Positions 42,736-51,362 of a stretch of DNA of 64,000 bases are shown piece by piece. This DNA is from Streptomyces hygroscopicus (GTDB lineage: Bacteria > Actinomycetota > Actinomycetes > Streptomycetales > Streptomycetaceae), in assembly GCF_026168105.1 (NCBI RefSeq), contig NZ_LBMW01000004.1, forward strand, positions 1 to 64,000, read 5' to 3'. The position numbers and the translations under genes are program-made. The notes under the pieces are model-generated. The model saw only the letters and a list, made by a program, of their open reading frames with translations. It was not told where the DNA came from and did not search any database. Within the stretch, counting starts at the first letter, position 1. The number at the start of each line of letters is the position of its first letter.

Positions 42736-44001
42736 ATGAACCCCGCGTACGCGACCGTCGACCACTCCTTCACCGCCCCTCTGGACCACGCTGACCCCGG
42801 CGGCCCCACCCTCCAGATCTTCGCCCGACAAGTCGCCGATCCGGCCCGCGCCGAGGACGACCAGCCCTGGCTGCTGTATCTCCAGGGTGGACCGGGCGGC
42901 AAGTCGCCCCGCCCGTCGGCCGATTCGCCCGGCTGGCTGGCCCAGGCGCTGAAGACCCACCGCGTGCTGCTCCTCGACCAACGCGGCACCGGCCGCTCCA
43001 CACCCGTGACCGCCAAGGCCGCCACCCGGTTCCCGGATCCCGGCCGACTCGCCGCGTACCTCGCCCACTTCAGGGCCGACTCGATCGTCGCGGACGCGGA
43101 GCTGATACGCCGCGAGCTGTGCGGCGAGCGGCCCTGGGAGACGCTCGGCCAGAGCTACGGCGGCTTCGTCACCCTCACGTACCTCTCCCAGGCCCCCGAG
43201 GGGCTGTCGGCATGCCACGTGGCCGGGGGCCTGCCGGGGCTCACCGCCACCGCCGACGACGTCTACGCCCGCACACATCCGCGCGTACGCGACCGCGTCC
43301 TGGAGTACTACGACCGCTACCCCGACGACGCCAAGCTCCTTCGCCGTGTCGCCGACCGCCTCGCCACAGGTGACGTACGCCTGCCCGACGGAGACCGTCT
43401 CACCGTCCGGCGGTTGCGTACCCTCGGCCTCGCCCTCGGCATGGGCGACGGATTCGAGCGCGTGCACTGGCTGCTCGACGAATCCCTCGACGAGCGCGGC
43501 GAGTTGACCGACACCTTCCTCCACCAGGTGATGGGCCTGACCGGTTTCACCGACAACCCACTGTTCGCCGTGCTGCAGGAGACGCTGTACGGGCAGGGGG
43601 CCGCACCCACGGGCTGGGCGGCCCACCGGGCGCTTGCCGCCTTTCCCGAGTTCGCCGAGGACGCGGAGACACTCCTGCTCACCGGCGAAATGATCTACCC
43701 CTGGATGTTCGAGGACATCCGGACCCTGCGCCCCTTCACGCAGGCTGCCGACCTCCTCGCGCGCCGGACCGACTGGCCGCCGCTGTACGACGTCGGCCGC
43801 CTGGCCGCCAACGAGGTTCCGCTGGCCGCCGTCGTCTACCACGACGACATGTACGTGGACGCGGACCTGTCCCTGCGTACCGCGCGGCACGTCGGTGCCA
43901 CCCGCGTCTGGGTCACCAACGAGTGGGAGCACGACGGGCTCACCGCGTCCGGCGGGCGCGTTCTCGCCCGCCTCATGGACCTGGCCGCCGGCCGCGTCTG
44001 A
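42736..44001 (+). CDS. Proline iminopeptidase-like S33 alpha/beta hydrolase
   Basis: The 421 residues have the S33 hallmarks LQGGPGG (oxyanion loop), DQRGTGRS and GQSYGGF (nucleophile). Length and motifs fit the larger proline iminopeptidases, which release N-terminal Pro (and hydroxyproline) from peptides in the cytoplasm. It follows the hydroxyproline genes and would liberate imino acids from imported peptides. A weak match to the operator (TGTGACGTGTACCG on the reverse strand near 42650) lies upstream. Confidence 0.83.
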   Translation: MNPAYATVDHSFTAPLDHADPGGPTLQIFARQVADPARAEDDQPWLLYLQGGPGGKSPRPSADSPGWLAQALKTHRVLLLDQRGTGRSTPVTAKAATRFPDPGRLAAYLAHFRADSIVADAELIRRELCGERPWETLGQSYGGFVTLTYLSQAPEGLSACHVAGGLPGLTATADDVYARTHPRVRDRVLEYYDRYPDDAKLLRRVADRLATGDVRLPDGDRLTVRRLRTLGLALGMGDGFERVHWLLDESLDERGELTDTFLHQVMGLTGFTDNPLFAVLQETLYGQGAAPTGWAAHRALAAFPEFAEDAETLLLTGEMIYPWMFEDIRTLRPFTQAADLLARRTDWPPLYDVGRLAANEVPLAAVVYHDDMYVDADLSLRTARHVGATRVWVTNEWEHDGLTASGGRVLARLMDLAAGRV

Positions 44002-44085
44002 CGAGCCGCCTGCTGCCTCACCGAGCGCACAAGGTCCTGACCGCACACAGGCGTGCTGAACGCACAGAACAGACACAGGAGAGAC

Positions 44086-45285
44086 ATGCGTACCTCGCCA
44101 CTTCGTACCCGCACTCGGTCCCTCGCCGTGGCCGCCGCCCTCGCCGCCTGCCTGACCACCGCCACCACGGCGACAGCGCAGGAGCAGGAGCCCGACTCGC
44201 CGTCCACCGCGGCCGAGTGTGCGCTGCCCGGCAGAACCGGCTGGACCGACGAGGGTCACGACACCGACCGCGCCCAGTTCCAGCGCGCCACCGGTACCCA
44301 CCGGGTGCTGACCCTGTTCGTGGACTTTCCGGACGCTCCGGCCACCGACTCCACCGACGCCTACGCGGCTCACCTGGCGCCCGCCGCCGACTGGATGCGC
44401 ACAGCCTCCTACGGCCGTTCGCGGCTCGACATCGCAACGCCGTACCGCCAGTGGATCCGTATGCCCTCGGACTCCACGTCCTACGGCTTCGACCGGGGCA
44501 TCACCTTCGAGACCCACGAGCGCTACGTGCGCGACGCGGTGGCGGCGGCCGACCCCTTCGTGGACTTCTCCCGCTACGACATGGTTTACATCGTCCCGGC
44601 CAAGGCGGCGCGCGCGATCTCCTTCTCCCCGACCTACCTCTACGATCCGGCCACCCCCGGCATCACCGCCGACGGCACACGCCTGAAGTGGGCCGTCACC
44701 TTCGGCCAGGACATGTGGCGCTGGGGGTACAAGGTCGCCGACCACGAGACCGGCCACACCTTCGGCCTGCCCGACCTGTACGCCTTCACCGGTGAGACCC
44801 ATCGGTACGTGAGCGGCTGGGACCTCATGGGCAACATCGCCGGTCCCGCGCCGCAATACCTCGGCTGGCACTCCTGGAAACTCGGCTGGATCCGCGACAG
44901 CCAGGTCGCCTGCCTCCCCGCGAGCGGCACGCGGACCGTGCGACTCACACCGGTGGAGCGCCCCGGCGGCACCAAGATCGCCGTGATCCGCACCGGCGAG
45001 ACGACGGCCTACGTGGCGGAGTCCCGCAGGGCCGAGCACAACGACCGCTCGGCCTGCTCCACAGGGGTACTGATCTACAAGGTCGACTCGGCGACCCAGA
45101 CCGGCGACGGCCCCGTCCACGTCATCAACGCCAACCCGGACACCACGCCGCCGAGCGGCTGCGCGCCCCTGGACCTGGCCGCGTTCGCACCCGGCCAGTC
45201 CTTCACCGATCCGGCCACCGGCATCCACATCGACGTACGCAGGGGCGGTCCCTCCGGCGACACGGTGCGCATGGGCAAGCCGTAA
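44086..45285 (+). CDS. Secreted M6-family zinc metalloprotease, copy 2
   Basis: This 399-residue paralogue of the M6 gene at 27.9 kb has a signal peptide (LAVAAALAACLTTATTATAQ) and the catalytic HETGHTFGLPD with H220, E221 and H224, then SGWDLMG. Most of the length aligns with copy 1 without large gaps. CAGGAGAG precedes the ATG at 44086. It is 84 bp after the iminopeptidase gene and probably co-transcribed. The pair brackets the importer and catabolic genes. Confidence 0.88.
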   Translation: MRTSPLRTRTRSLAVAAALAACLTTATTATAQEQEPDSPSTAAECALPGRTGWTDEGHDTDRAQFQRATGTHRVLTLFVDFPDAPATDSTDAYAAHLAPAADWMRTASYGRSRLDIATPYRQWIRMPSDSTSYGFDRGITFETHERYVRDAVAAADPFVDFSRYDMVYIVPAKAARAISFSPTYLYDPATPGITADGTRLKWAVTFGQDMWRWGYKVADHETGHTFGLPDLYAFTGETHRYVSGWDLMGNIAGPAPQYLGWHSWKLGWIRDSQVACLPASGTRTVRLTPVERPGGTKIAVIRTGETTAYVAESRRAEHNDRSACSTGVLIYKVDSATQTGDGPVHVINANPDTTPPSGCAPLDLAAFAPGQSFTDPATGIHIDVRRGGPSGDTVRMGKP

Positions 45286-45494
45286 CGCCACTCTGGAGGT
45301 CGGGGCTGTCGCCGGTACCGTCGCCGGGTGCGGGTGACCCCCACCACGCCGCGGGTCTGTGACTTCCGGAAGCTGCCGGTCACAGGACAGCCGTGGGAGA
45401 GCCCGGGAGGTACCCCGCGAGCAGGGCCCTGTTGGCGCGCAGGTTCGCCGCGGGCGAGGCCGGACGGCACCGACCGCGGCGAACGGGTGCCGCG

Positions 45495-47342
45495 TCAGCC
45501 GTCGATGCGGTGCTGGGTCCAGAACGAGGTGAGGTCCGTGGTCGTGGCGGCCTGGGCGGCTGCCTTGAACTCGGACGTGGTCGAGACGCCGTACCAGTGC
45601 GAAGTGGCGTAGTCCTTCAGCAGTTTGGCCATGGCGGTGTCGCCGAGGAGGCGCCGCAGGTCGTGCAGGGCGCACTTGCCGTATCCGTAGACGACGGTGG
45701 AGTACCGGGACGAGTGGGCGTCCCAGTAGGCCATCGAATTGGTGATCTTCTCCGCCGTCGAGGCCCACGAGACGCTGTTCCAGCAGTTGGTGCCGGTCCT
45801 GTTCAGTGCCAGGTCGGTGGCGTAGTCGGCGAACGCCTCGTCGAGCCAGGGGCTGTTGTACTCGTCGTCGCCGACGATTCCGTACCACCACTGGTGACCG
45901 ATCTCGTGGGTGAGTGCAGTGGTGCTGACGAGGTCGAGGACGAAGCCCGGGTACTCCATGCCGCCGAACCAGAAGTTGTTGTCGATCACCGCGTCCAACT
46001 CGCCGTACGGATAGGCGCCGAACCGCGATGCGTGGGCGTCGACGGCGGTCTTCGCGGTGGTGAGCATCGACTGTGCGTCGGCCGAGCCGATGCCCGAGAC
46101 GGAGTAGATGTTCACCGCAGTGCCGGCGGTCGAGGTGCCGGAGATCTTGGTGAAGGGGCCGGCGGCCCAGGCGAAGTCACGGACGCGGGAGGCGGTCGCG
46201 GTCGTGACCGTGCGTCCGCTGGAGCCGGGGGTGTCGACCGAACTGCCGGTGGCCGGTACCAGCAGGGTGCTCGGGTGGTCGAGGGTCACCTTGAAGTCGG
46301 CGGCCAGCGAGTAGAACGACTCGCCGTTGTCGGTGTACGGATCCAGGTGCCAGCCGGCCGTGTCCTTGACCGCGAGGGCAGGCAGGGCGTTGCCGATGAA
46401 GCTGAAGGCCCCGTCGTATCCGAAACGGTCGGCGCCGCTGGGGACGGTGATGCCCAGATCGAAGCCGATCGTGGCGGTCTGTCCCTGTGCCAGTGGCGTC
46501 GGCAGGTCGATCCTGAGGGCCGTACAGCCGACCGACAGGGCGCCCGCGGTGCCGCCGGTGACGTTGCTGACCGTGATCGGCGTGGCGGAGCAGGTGCCGT
46601 GGTAGTTGTCCCACAGCCTCAGGTAGACCTCACCGAGCGCGGTGGAGGAGGCGTTGGTGAAAGCCGCGCTCTCGTGGCCGGTCCAGACGGTGCCGCTGGT
46701 GTTGCTGCTCAGGCTGACGGTGTACGAGGGTGCGGCCGGGGTGCGGGCGGGGTCCATCGGCGGTGTGGTGTCGCCAGAGGTGTTGAGGGCGATGTCGTCG
46801 AGGACGAAGCTCGATTGGAGGCTGGAGTCCTCGGTGCCGATGAAGGCGACGTCCACGGTCCGGCCCGCGAACGCCGCCACGTCGAACGACTTCTGCACGT
46901 AGCCGGTGTTCTTGTCGAGATTCGAGTACGTCGCCAGTGTCGTACTGCCGATCTTCGCCGTCAGCTTGTCGTACGCGGTGGACGAGGTCGTCTCGGCGGT
47001 GTCGATGTGGAGCCAGAAGGTGAGGGTCGCGCTGGCGCATCCGGACGGGATGGTGACGCTCTGCGAGAGGGTGTCTGTGTGCCTGCTGCCGACACCGTTC
47101 AGCCAGGCGAAGGTGGTTCCGCCGTGGGCTGTCTGACCGACGCGGTTGGTGATCACACCGGTCGACGACTGGCTCCAGGGCGAGATGCCGCCTTCGAAGC
47201 CGCCGTTGGCGACCACTTGGCTCGGGGTACAGACTGTTGCGGACGGCGCGGCTGCCGCCGGGGTGACGGGGAGCGAGGCGGCGGCCCATGCGGCGAGGGC
47301 GAGTGCGCTCGCGGCCAGGGTCTTGTGGGGGGTCGATCTCAC
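45495..47342 (-). CDS. Secreted M1-family aminopeptidase with N-terminal beta-sandwich domain
   Basis: The 615 residues have a Sec signal peptide (ASALALAAWAAASLPVTPAAA). A Ser/Thr-rich carbohydrate-binding-like domain (about 35-170, NGGFEGGISPW) precedes an M1 peptidase with GGMEYPG and HEIGHQWW (H479, E480, H483; third zinc ligand E502, the HEXXH-X18-E pattern). AAAGGAG precedes the GTG start. It extends the extracellular peptide-degrading set, although no TGTGAmAT operator was found in front of it. Confidence 0.88.
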   Translation of the reverse strand: MRSTPHKTLAASALALAAWAAASLPVTPAAAAPSATVCTPSQVVANGGFEGGISPWSQSSTGVITNRVGQTAHGGTTFAWLNGVGSRHTDTLSQSVTIPSGCASATLTFWLHIDTAETTSSTAYDKLTAKIGSTTLATYSNLDKNTGYVQKSFDVAAFAGRTVDVAFIGTEDSSLQSSFVLDDIALNTSGDTTPPMDPARTPAAPSYTVSLSSNTSGTVWTGHESAAFTNASSTALGEVYLRLWDNYHGTCSATPITVSNVTGGTAGALSVGCTALRIDLPTPLAQGQTATIGFDLGITVPSGADRFGYDGAFSFIGNALPALAVKDTAGWHLDPYTDNGESFYSLAADFKVTLDHPSTLLVPATGSSVDTPGSSGRTVTTATASRVRDFAWAAGPFTKISGTSTAGTAVNIYSVSGIGSADAQSMLTTAKTAVDAHASRFGAYPYGELDAVIDNNFWFGGMEYPGFVLDLVSTTALTHEIGHQWWYGIVGDDEYNSPWLDEAFADYATDLALNRTGTNCWNSVSWASTAEKITNSMAYWDAHSSRYSTVVYGYGKCALHDLRRLLGDTAMAKLLKDYATSHWYGVSTTSEFKAAAQAATTTDLTSFWTQHRIDG

Positions 47343-47845
47343 ACGGAACTCCTTTGCGGCGGCCGGGATTCCGGCCTGCTCGGTGGCCGCCCGGCCGACC
47401 TGGGTGCGCCGGAGGGCTGCCGCGGGTTGCGCGATCGGTGGGGTGAGTCTTCCGCTGGTCGCCCTGGGGCAGGGCGACGTCTGCCGGTAGCCTGCAGATT
47501 TGATCGGAGCATGCCAGAGCGGTGCAAAGGTGTCCATGCTCGTGAGTTCCGCTGTCCCGCCACGGATGTCGAGCTGGCGGGAGGCTCCCGCACCCCGGTG
47601 ACCTCCCGCTTCCTTGCGGCGACGGCTGACGCCGATGGGTCCGGCGGCCGGAGTGCGCTCGCGTCGACCGGCCCCGGGCATCCGCAGTGGCCGACCACGG
47701 CCAGGTTGGACGGCGTCCTGCCCTGGTGCGGCTGCCCGCAGAGTGGCCGGCCGGCGACAGCAGGCCGACCCGCTTTTGGCTGTCCGACCTGCTCGAAGAC
47801 ACCCCGACGGCTCCTTGCCGCGATATGCGGGGGCAAGCGCGGCGG
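47343..47845. other. Upstream region of the M1 gene
   Basis: No gene is supported here. It must hold the M1 promoter; TTGCAC and TCAAAT about 18 bp apart on the reverse strand near 47500-47530 are a weak candidate. No terminator is recognised for the gene to its right. Confidence 0.3.
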
Positions 47846-48565
47846 TCAGGGGGTTGGGATCCCGCCTGGACGGGCGGGCCGTCCGAAGCGCACGGGAACG
47901 CCTGGCGAGTAGAGCACGCTCGCCGGTGTCCCGCTCTGCTCGGGAAGCCCCGCGGCCGTCACCAGGTTCTCGTCACACTCGATCAGCTCGGCGCGGTGCA
48001 GTGGCCACCGTGGGTGGGTGTTCGGCAGGTACATCGACTGCCCGAAGAAACTGTTGTGCATACCCCAGCGTGCCGTCAGGAAGTGTTCGAGTGCGGTCGG
48101 TTCCTCGATCTGCTCACCTATGCCTATCGTCACCCTGCTGTGCGCGCCGCGCGGTCCGGGCCAGCGGCGGCTGCTGTGATAGCTGATGGTGTCGGCGCGG
48201 CGGCTGATGCTCATACGGGACCACAGATACGGCAGTCGGAAGACGGTCCGTGCGATCGCCACGGGGATGAGACGGGAGGCGTCGAGCGAGCGGAAGACGA
48301 CACCTCGGCGCCCGAGGGAATCCACGGAGTACAGGCGGACGTTCGTCTCCGGGAAGGTGCCGAGATACGGTATGCCGGGCAGCCGGAACCAACCAACGCG
48401 ATGCATGCGAAAAGCGACCAAACCGATGTAGGTGGCGCCATCGAAGGTATCGGGGACGGTACCGGCGGGCAGGAACGGCGCAACATCCGCCGGGTCGGTG
48501 GCCCAGTGGACGAAGGCCAGATCGAGCCACGACTGGGTGAGGAGGGGGCGCTGCGTCAAGTGCAC
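47846..48565 (-). CDS. DUF2071 (YqjF-like) family protein
   Basis: The 239 residues from a GTG at 48565 cover a DUF2071 domain: SWLDLAFVHW, PFLPAGTVPDTFDGATYIGL, then NVRLYSVDSLGRRGVVFRSL. The fold is related to acetoacetate decarboxylase but the function is unknown. The frame is open upstream without a stop into a broken alpha/beta hydrolase, so the true start is uncertain and a chimeric protein of up to 481 residues could be made. No good ribosome-binding site precedes the GTG. Confidence 0.65.
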   Translation of the reverse strand: MHLTQRPLLTQSWLDLAFVHWATDPADVAPFLPAGTVPDTFDGATYIGLVAFRMHRVGWFRLPGIPYLGTFPETNVRLYSVDSLGRRGVVFRSLDASRLIPVAIARTVFRLPYLWSRMSISRRADTISYHSSRRWPGPRGAHSRVTIGIGEQIEEPTALEHFLTARWGMHNSFFGQSMYLPNTHPRWPLHRAELIECDENLVTAAGLPEQSGTPASVLYSPGVPVRFGRPARPGGIPTP

Positions 48566-49291
48566 CGGATCCGGGGTTACTGGCTCAGGACCGATACGCG
48601 TAGTCGACACTTCGACAGGATCGCACAGCCCCAATGTCCTGTGCTGGGGCGGTCCGTGTGCGACCTCAGGCAGGCCTGTGGCCTCGGCGTCCCCTTCGTC
48701 GCCGCCGAACCCCGTGTGCAGCACCAGGGTCGGGGCGACGATGCCGGGCAGCGCGTCCCACGCGTCGTGCCCGTCGCTCGCGACCAGGTGCCCGCGCCTG
48801 GCATGTGCCGGCATGCTCCGGTCGCCGAGCGTGTGGTACGGGCCCGGGTGCATCGCGAGCCAGGCGGGCGTGTACATCAGCTCCAGCAGAGCCTGTCGCG
48901 CCGCGACCGGATCGGGCTGGATCAGAGATCTGCGGACTTCGCCGCCGCGGTCGATGCTGTGCCGACCGCCGGCCGAGGTGCAACCGAGCACCAGGGCGCG
49001 CACCCGCCGGGAGTGGCGGACGGCCAGACACTGGGCGACGCGCCCGCCCATGGAGGTGCCGTACACGTCCGCGCGGTCCACGGCCAGTTCGTCGAGGACC
49101 GCGACCACGTCGTCGGCGAACCGCTCGGTGGAGTAGGGCGGGTGAGGCCTGTCGCTGTGCTCTGCGGAGCCGGTGTCGGTGGAGCGGTTGAGCCCTGCGC
49201 GGTGGAAGCGGCTGGAGCGGGAGTTACGGCGTGGTTCCGCTCGCGCACGGCTTTGACGACGAGTCACCCCCGTACGGCAACCGGGGCCCAC
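48566..49291 (-). pseudogene. Truncated alpha/beta hydrolase fused in frame to the DUF2071 gene
   Basis: The sequence contains the end of an NRGTGRS-like loop (LNRSTDTGS), YSTERFADDVVAVLDEL, the elbow YGTSMGGRVAQ and the start of the acid strand APTLVLHTG. The first strands of the fold and the catalytic His region are missing. It then runs in frame into DUF2071. The layout suggests deletions at both ends. Confidence 0.6.
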
Positions 49292-49342
49292 AGCCGCTGC
49301 ACGGCTGGCCCTGGTTGTCGCCGGCCGCAGGCGCCGCCCGCT

Positions 49343-49717
49343 CTATTGGGTCTCCAGTTCCCCGATCCGCGCCACCGTCGTTCCCCTCTTCGGGCATACC
49401 CACACCGCCGTGTCCCTGCGGACAGTTGCCGTCAGCGGATGCGTGTCAGGGTGGGTCGGACACTGTGGCCAGACCGCCGATGCGCCTTCGGACCATAGTG
49501 CCTCCACCGCCCAGTCCTGGACCTGATCTGCCAGGTGCGCCAGCAGCTCTGCGGCGGTGCCACCCAATGGTGAAGTCAGGCCCTGGGCTGAACGGTCCGG
49601 GGCCCAGAGCATGATCCCGTACCTGTCGTCCGTACGTATGTCCGGCTGCACCGCGCACTGTGCTCGGAGGTCCCGCAGGACGGTCTCCAGAGCATCGGCG
49701 AATTCCATGTCGTCCAC
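49343..49717 (-). CDS. Hypothetical protein with a possible C-terminal zinc ribbon
   Basis: The 124 residues have an acidic helical start (FADALETVLRDLRAQ) and a C-terminal CPTHPDTHPL ... VWVCP pattern that could bind zinc, a layout seen in small uncharacterised actinobacterial proteins. The start could instead be the second Met, four codons on. No function is assigned. Confidence 0.55.
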   Translation of the reverse strand: MDDMEFADALETVLRDLRAQCAVQPDIRTDDRYGIMLWAPDRSAQGLTSPLGGTAAELLAHLADQVQDWAVEALWSEGASAVWPQCPTHPDTHPLTATVRRDTAVWVCPKRGTTVARIGELETQ

Positions 49718-49799
49718 TGGTGCTCCTGATCACATCGGGGAGGGCTGTCCCACAGTTTCCACTGTCCTTGAAGCTTGCGGACGATCTTTTCCGGTCGAG

Positions 49800-50149
49800 G
49801 AGGCTTATTCACAGGGCTTCACCAGCCCTTTTGTAGAAGGCGAGGGCGGTGACGGTTTTGGCGACGAGGGCGAAGCGGTTGAGGGGGCCGCGGTAGCGGG
49901 TGGCGAAGATCTTCCAGTCCTTCAGGTGTGCATGGCCCGTTCCACTGGCGGGTCCGCATCCTCCAGGAGCTCTTGATGAACCCGTGCGACCAGCTCATCA
50001 AGCCGATCAGTGTCCAGCCCTGTCGCAACGCTCCAGCTCAACGTCCCTGCCTCGGTGGTCCATTGATGCTCTCTCGAATGCCACGCTACCGAGCAGGGCC
50101 GCCCTCCTGATGCAGAACGCCAAGCCGAAAACTTCCGTGAAGAGGCCTC
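49800..50149 (-). mobile_element. IS5-like element remnant, copy A (reverse orientation)
   Basis: This 350-bp deletion derivative has ends GAGGCTTATTCAC and (reverse complement) GAGGCCTCTTCAC, forming imperfect terminal inverted repeats. It keeps the transposase N-terminal part (GLDTDRLDELVARVHQELL) joined to the C-terminal region. Loss of one base in the codons for ERAIAHLK gives ERAMHT and a stop. Its two ends are nearly identical, inverted, to those of the remnant at 58.2 kb. It is not mobile by itself. Confidence 0.8.
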
Positions 50150-50361
50150 ACGGAATCCAAGATTCGGCAAGCCACTTTGACGCTCGTCTCAGATATGATC
50201 GAGCGGCGCGTAAGGTCGGGGAGCCGAGCTCCAATGCCGACGAGGATACGGTCCCATGGAGCATGTCCAAGGGCGAGGTGTTGAACCGCATTGCCGAGGA
50301 TATGGCCATGCGTGATGATCCGAGTGATTTCATCGAGATCTGCTGGTTCAGATCCGGCTGA
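50150..50361 (+). pseudogene. 3' remnant of an unknown gene cut by the IS remnant
   Basis: A frame open from the IS edge to TGA at 50361 encodes SKGEVLNRIAEDMAMRDDPS and then FIEICWFRSG, with lower GC and natural-looking codon use. It looks like the C-terminus of a small acidic protein whose 5' part was removed by the insertion. No family is recognised; it could be a former immunity gene. Confidence 0.4.
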
Positions 50362-50405
50362 CCCAGCCGACCTGCGCATCTGTACCCGTGCTGGCGGGGA
50401 ATTTC

Positions 50406-50846
50406 TCAGTTCGACAGCTCCTGGCGTGCCTCGGCGTAAGAATTTCCCGGGGCCAGCTCGGACATTTTCTCGAAGAATCGGGTGCCTGCCGTCTTGACGG
50501 CCTCCAAGAAGGCGGCGGACGAAGCGCTTGCCCTCCTGACTTCCTGGCCGATCTCTGCGGTCACCGAGACGCGCGTCCCCGCGGACTGGAAGGACAGTTT
50601 GATGGACTGGTCTGGGAAATACGTCTCCGCGTAGCCTGTCGTGCTCAGTTGCGTCACCATGTCGGCGACATAGCACCAGAGCTGGTCAACATAATCCCAT
50701 TCTTCAAGGCCTATGATCGGCAGACCATCGAGGGACACCCGGACAGCGCCCTCGATGTAGTCGAGGTCGTTCGGTGGGGTGTGGCAGGCTCCCAGTGGCA
50801 CGAACTCGCCGTCCGGCCCCTTCAGAAATGTCTCTACTTCGACCAC
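50406..50846 (-). CDS. Hypothetical protein, candidate immunity protein
   Basis: The 146 residues are acidic and soluble, with no signal peptide (for example IIGLEEWDYVDQLWCYVADM). Base composition is less GC-rich than the flanking chromosome. It lies two genes downstream of the polymorphic toxin on the same strand, a usual place for immunity genes. A strong hairpin separates it from the DUF5958 gene, so it may have its own promoter. The function is not established. Confidence 0.55.
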   Translation of the reverse strand: MVEVETFLKGPDGEFVPLGACHTPPNDLDYIEGAVRVSLDGLPIIGLEEWDYVDQLWCYVADMVTQLSTTGYAETYFPDQSIKLSFQSAGTRVSVTAEIGQEVRRASASSAAFLEAVKTAGTRFFEKMSELAPGNSYAEARQELSN

Positions 50847-50891
50847 GTCTTATTCTCCCGTCATCAAGGCTCGCACGGCCGCGCAGCGAAG

Positions 50892-50921
50892 GCCCTCACC
50901 AAGTGCGGACTTGGTGAGGGC
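50892..50921. terminator. Terminator hairpin, 13-bp perfect stem
   Basis: GCCCTCACCAAGT and ACTTGGTGAGGGC pair perfectly around a 4-base loop, between the DUF5958 gene and the 146-residue gene. Confidence 0.75.
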
Positions 50922-50965
50922 TTCCGAACCGTCCCGGGGCCTCGTACCTCAGGCGTCGCCCGTGG

Positions 50966-51361
50966 CTACGACAGGTTGTGCCAGGCGTGGCTACAAGCCC
51001 CTCGACATTCCGTCTCCCTCCGTCGCGTGTCAGCCACTGCGAACGTGGACAAAAGAACGCGGAAGGCCTTCAAGTGTTCGTTTGGGGGCAGCCCTGCAAT
51101 CTTTCCCATCTGTTGGAGGATCGGCTCCCGGAGAATGAGGACCGCGGGGGTCATGGTTGCCTTGACTCCCGATCTCGCGAGGCCTTCGCGTCCGTCTTCT
51201 GCAGTGACGTGTGCCTGAATCGAGTAAAGAACGATCTCACGCAGTACCGAATCCTGTTCCCCTTGCTGCAGCGATGAGAACCAGTCCACCGCCTCGTCCA
51301 GGCTGCGCGTCCCCTGAGCTACCTCGTTGATGATCCGCTCTGAGCTCCGCAATTCATTCAC
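50966..51361 (-). CDS. DUF5958 family protein, candidate immunity or accessory to the toxin
   Basis: The 131 residues have INEVAQGTRSLDEAVDWF, TAEDGREGLARSGVKATMTP and the end CSHAWHNLS, the pattern I recognise as DUF5958. The GTG start at 51361 follows AGGAG by 6 bp and lies one base beyond the toxin stop codon, so it is almost certainly translated together with the toxin. That coupling makes it the leading immunity candidate, although the family has no established function that I know of. Confidence 0.7.
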   Translation of the reverse strand: MNELRSSERIINEVAQGTRSLDEAVDWFSSLQQGEQDSVLREIVLYSIQAHVTAEDGREGLARSGVKATMTPAVLILREPILQQMGKIAGLPPNEHLKAFRVLLSTFAVADTRRRETECRGACSHAWHNLS

Positions 51362-51362
51362 G

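Noticed and set aside
42691-45891. A 1066-codon reverse-strand frame across the iminopeptidase and second M6 gene
   Set aside because: Both genes on the + strand have catalytic motifs and ribosome-binding sites; the reverse frame has neither.
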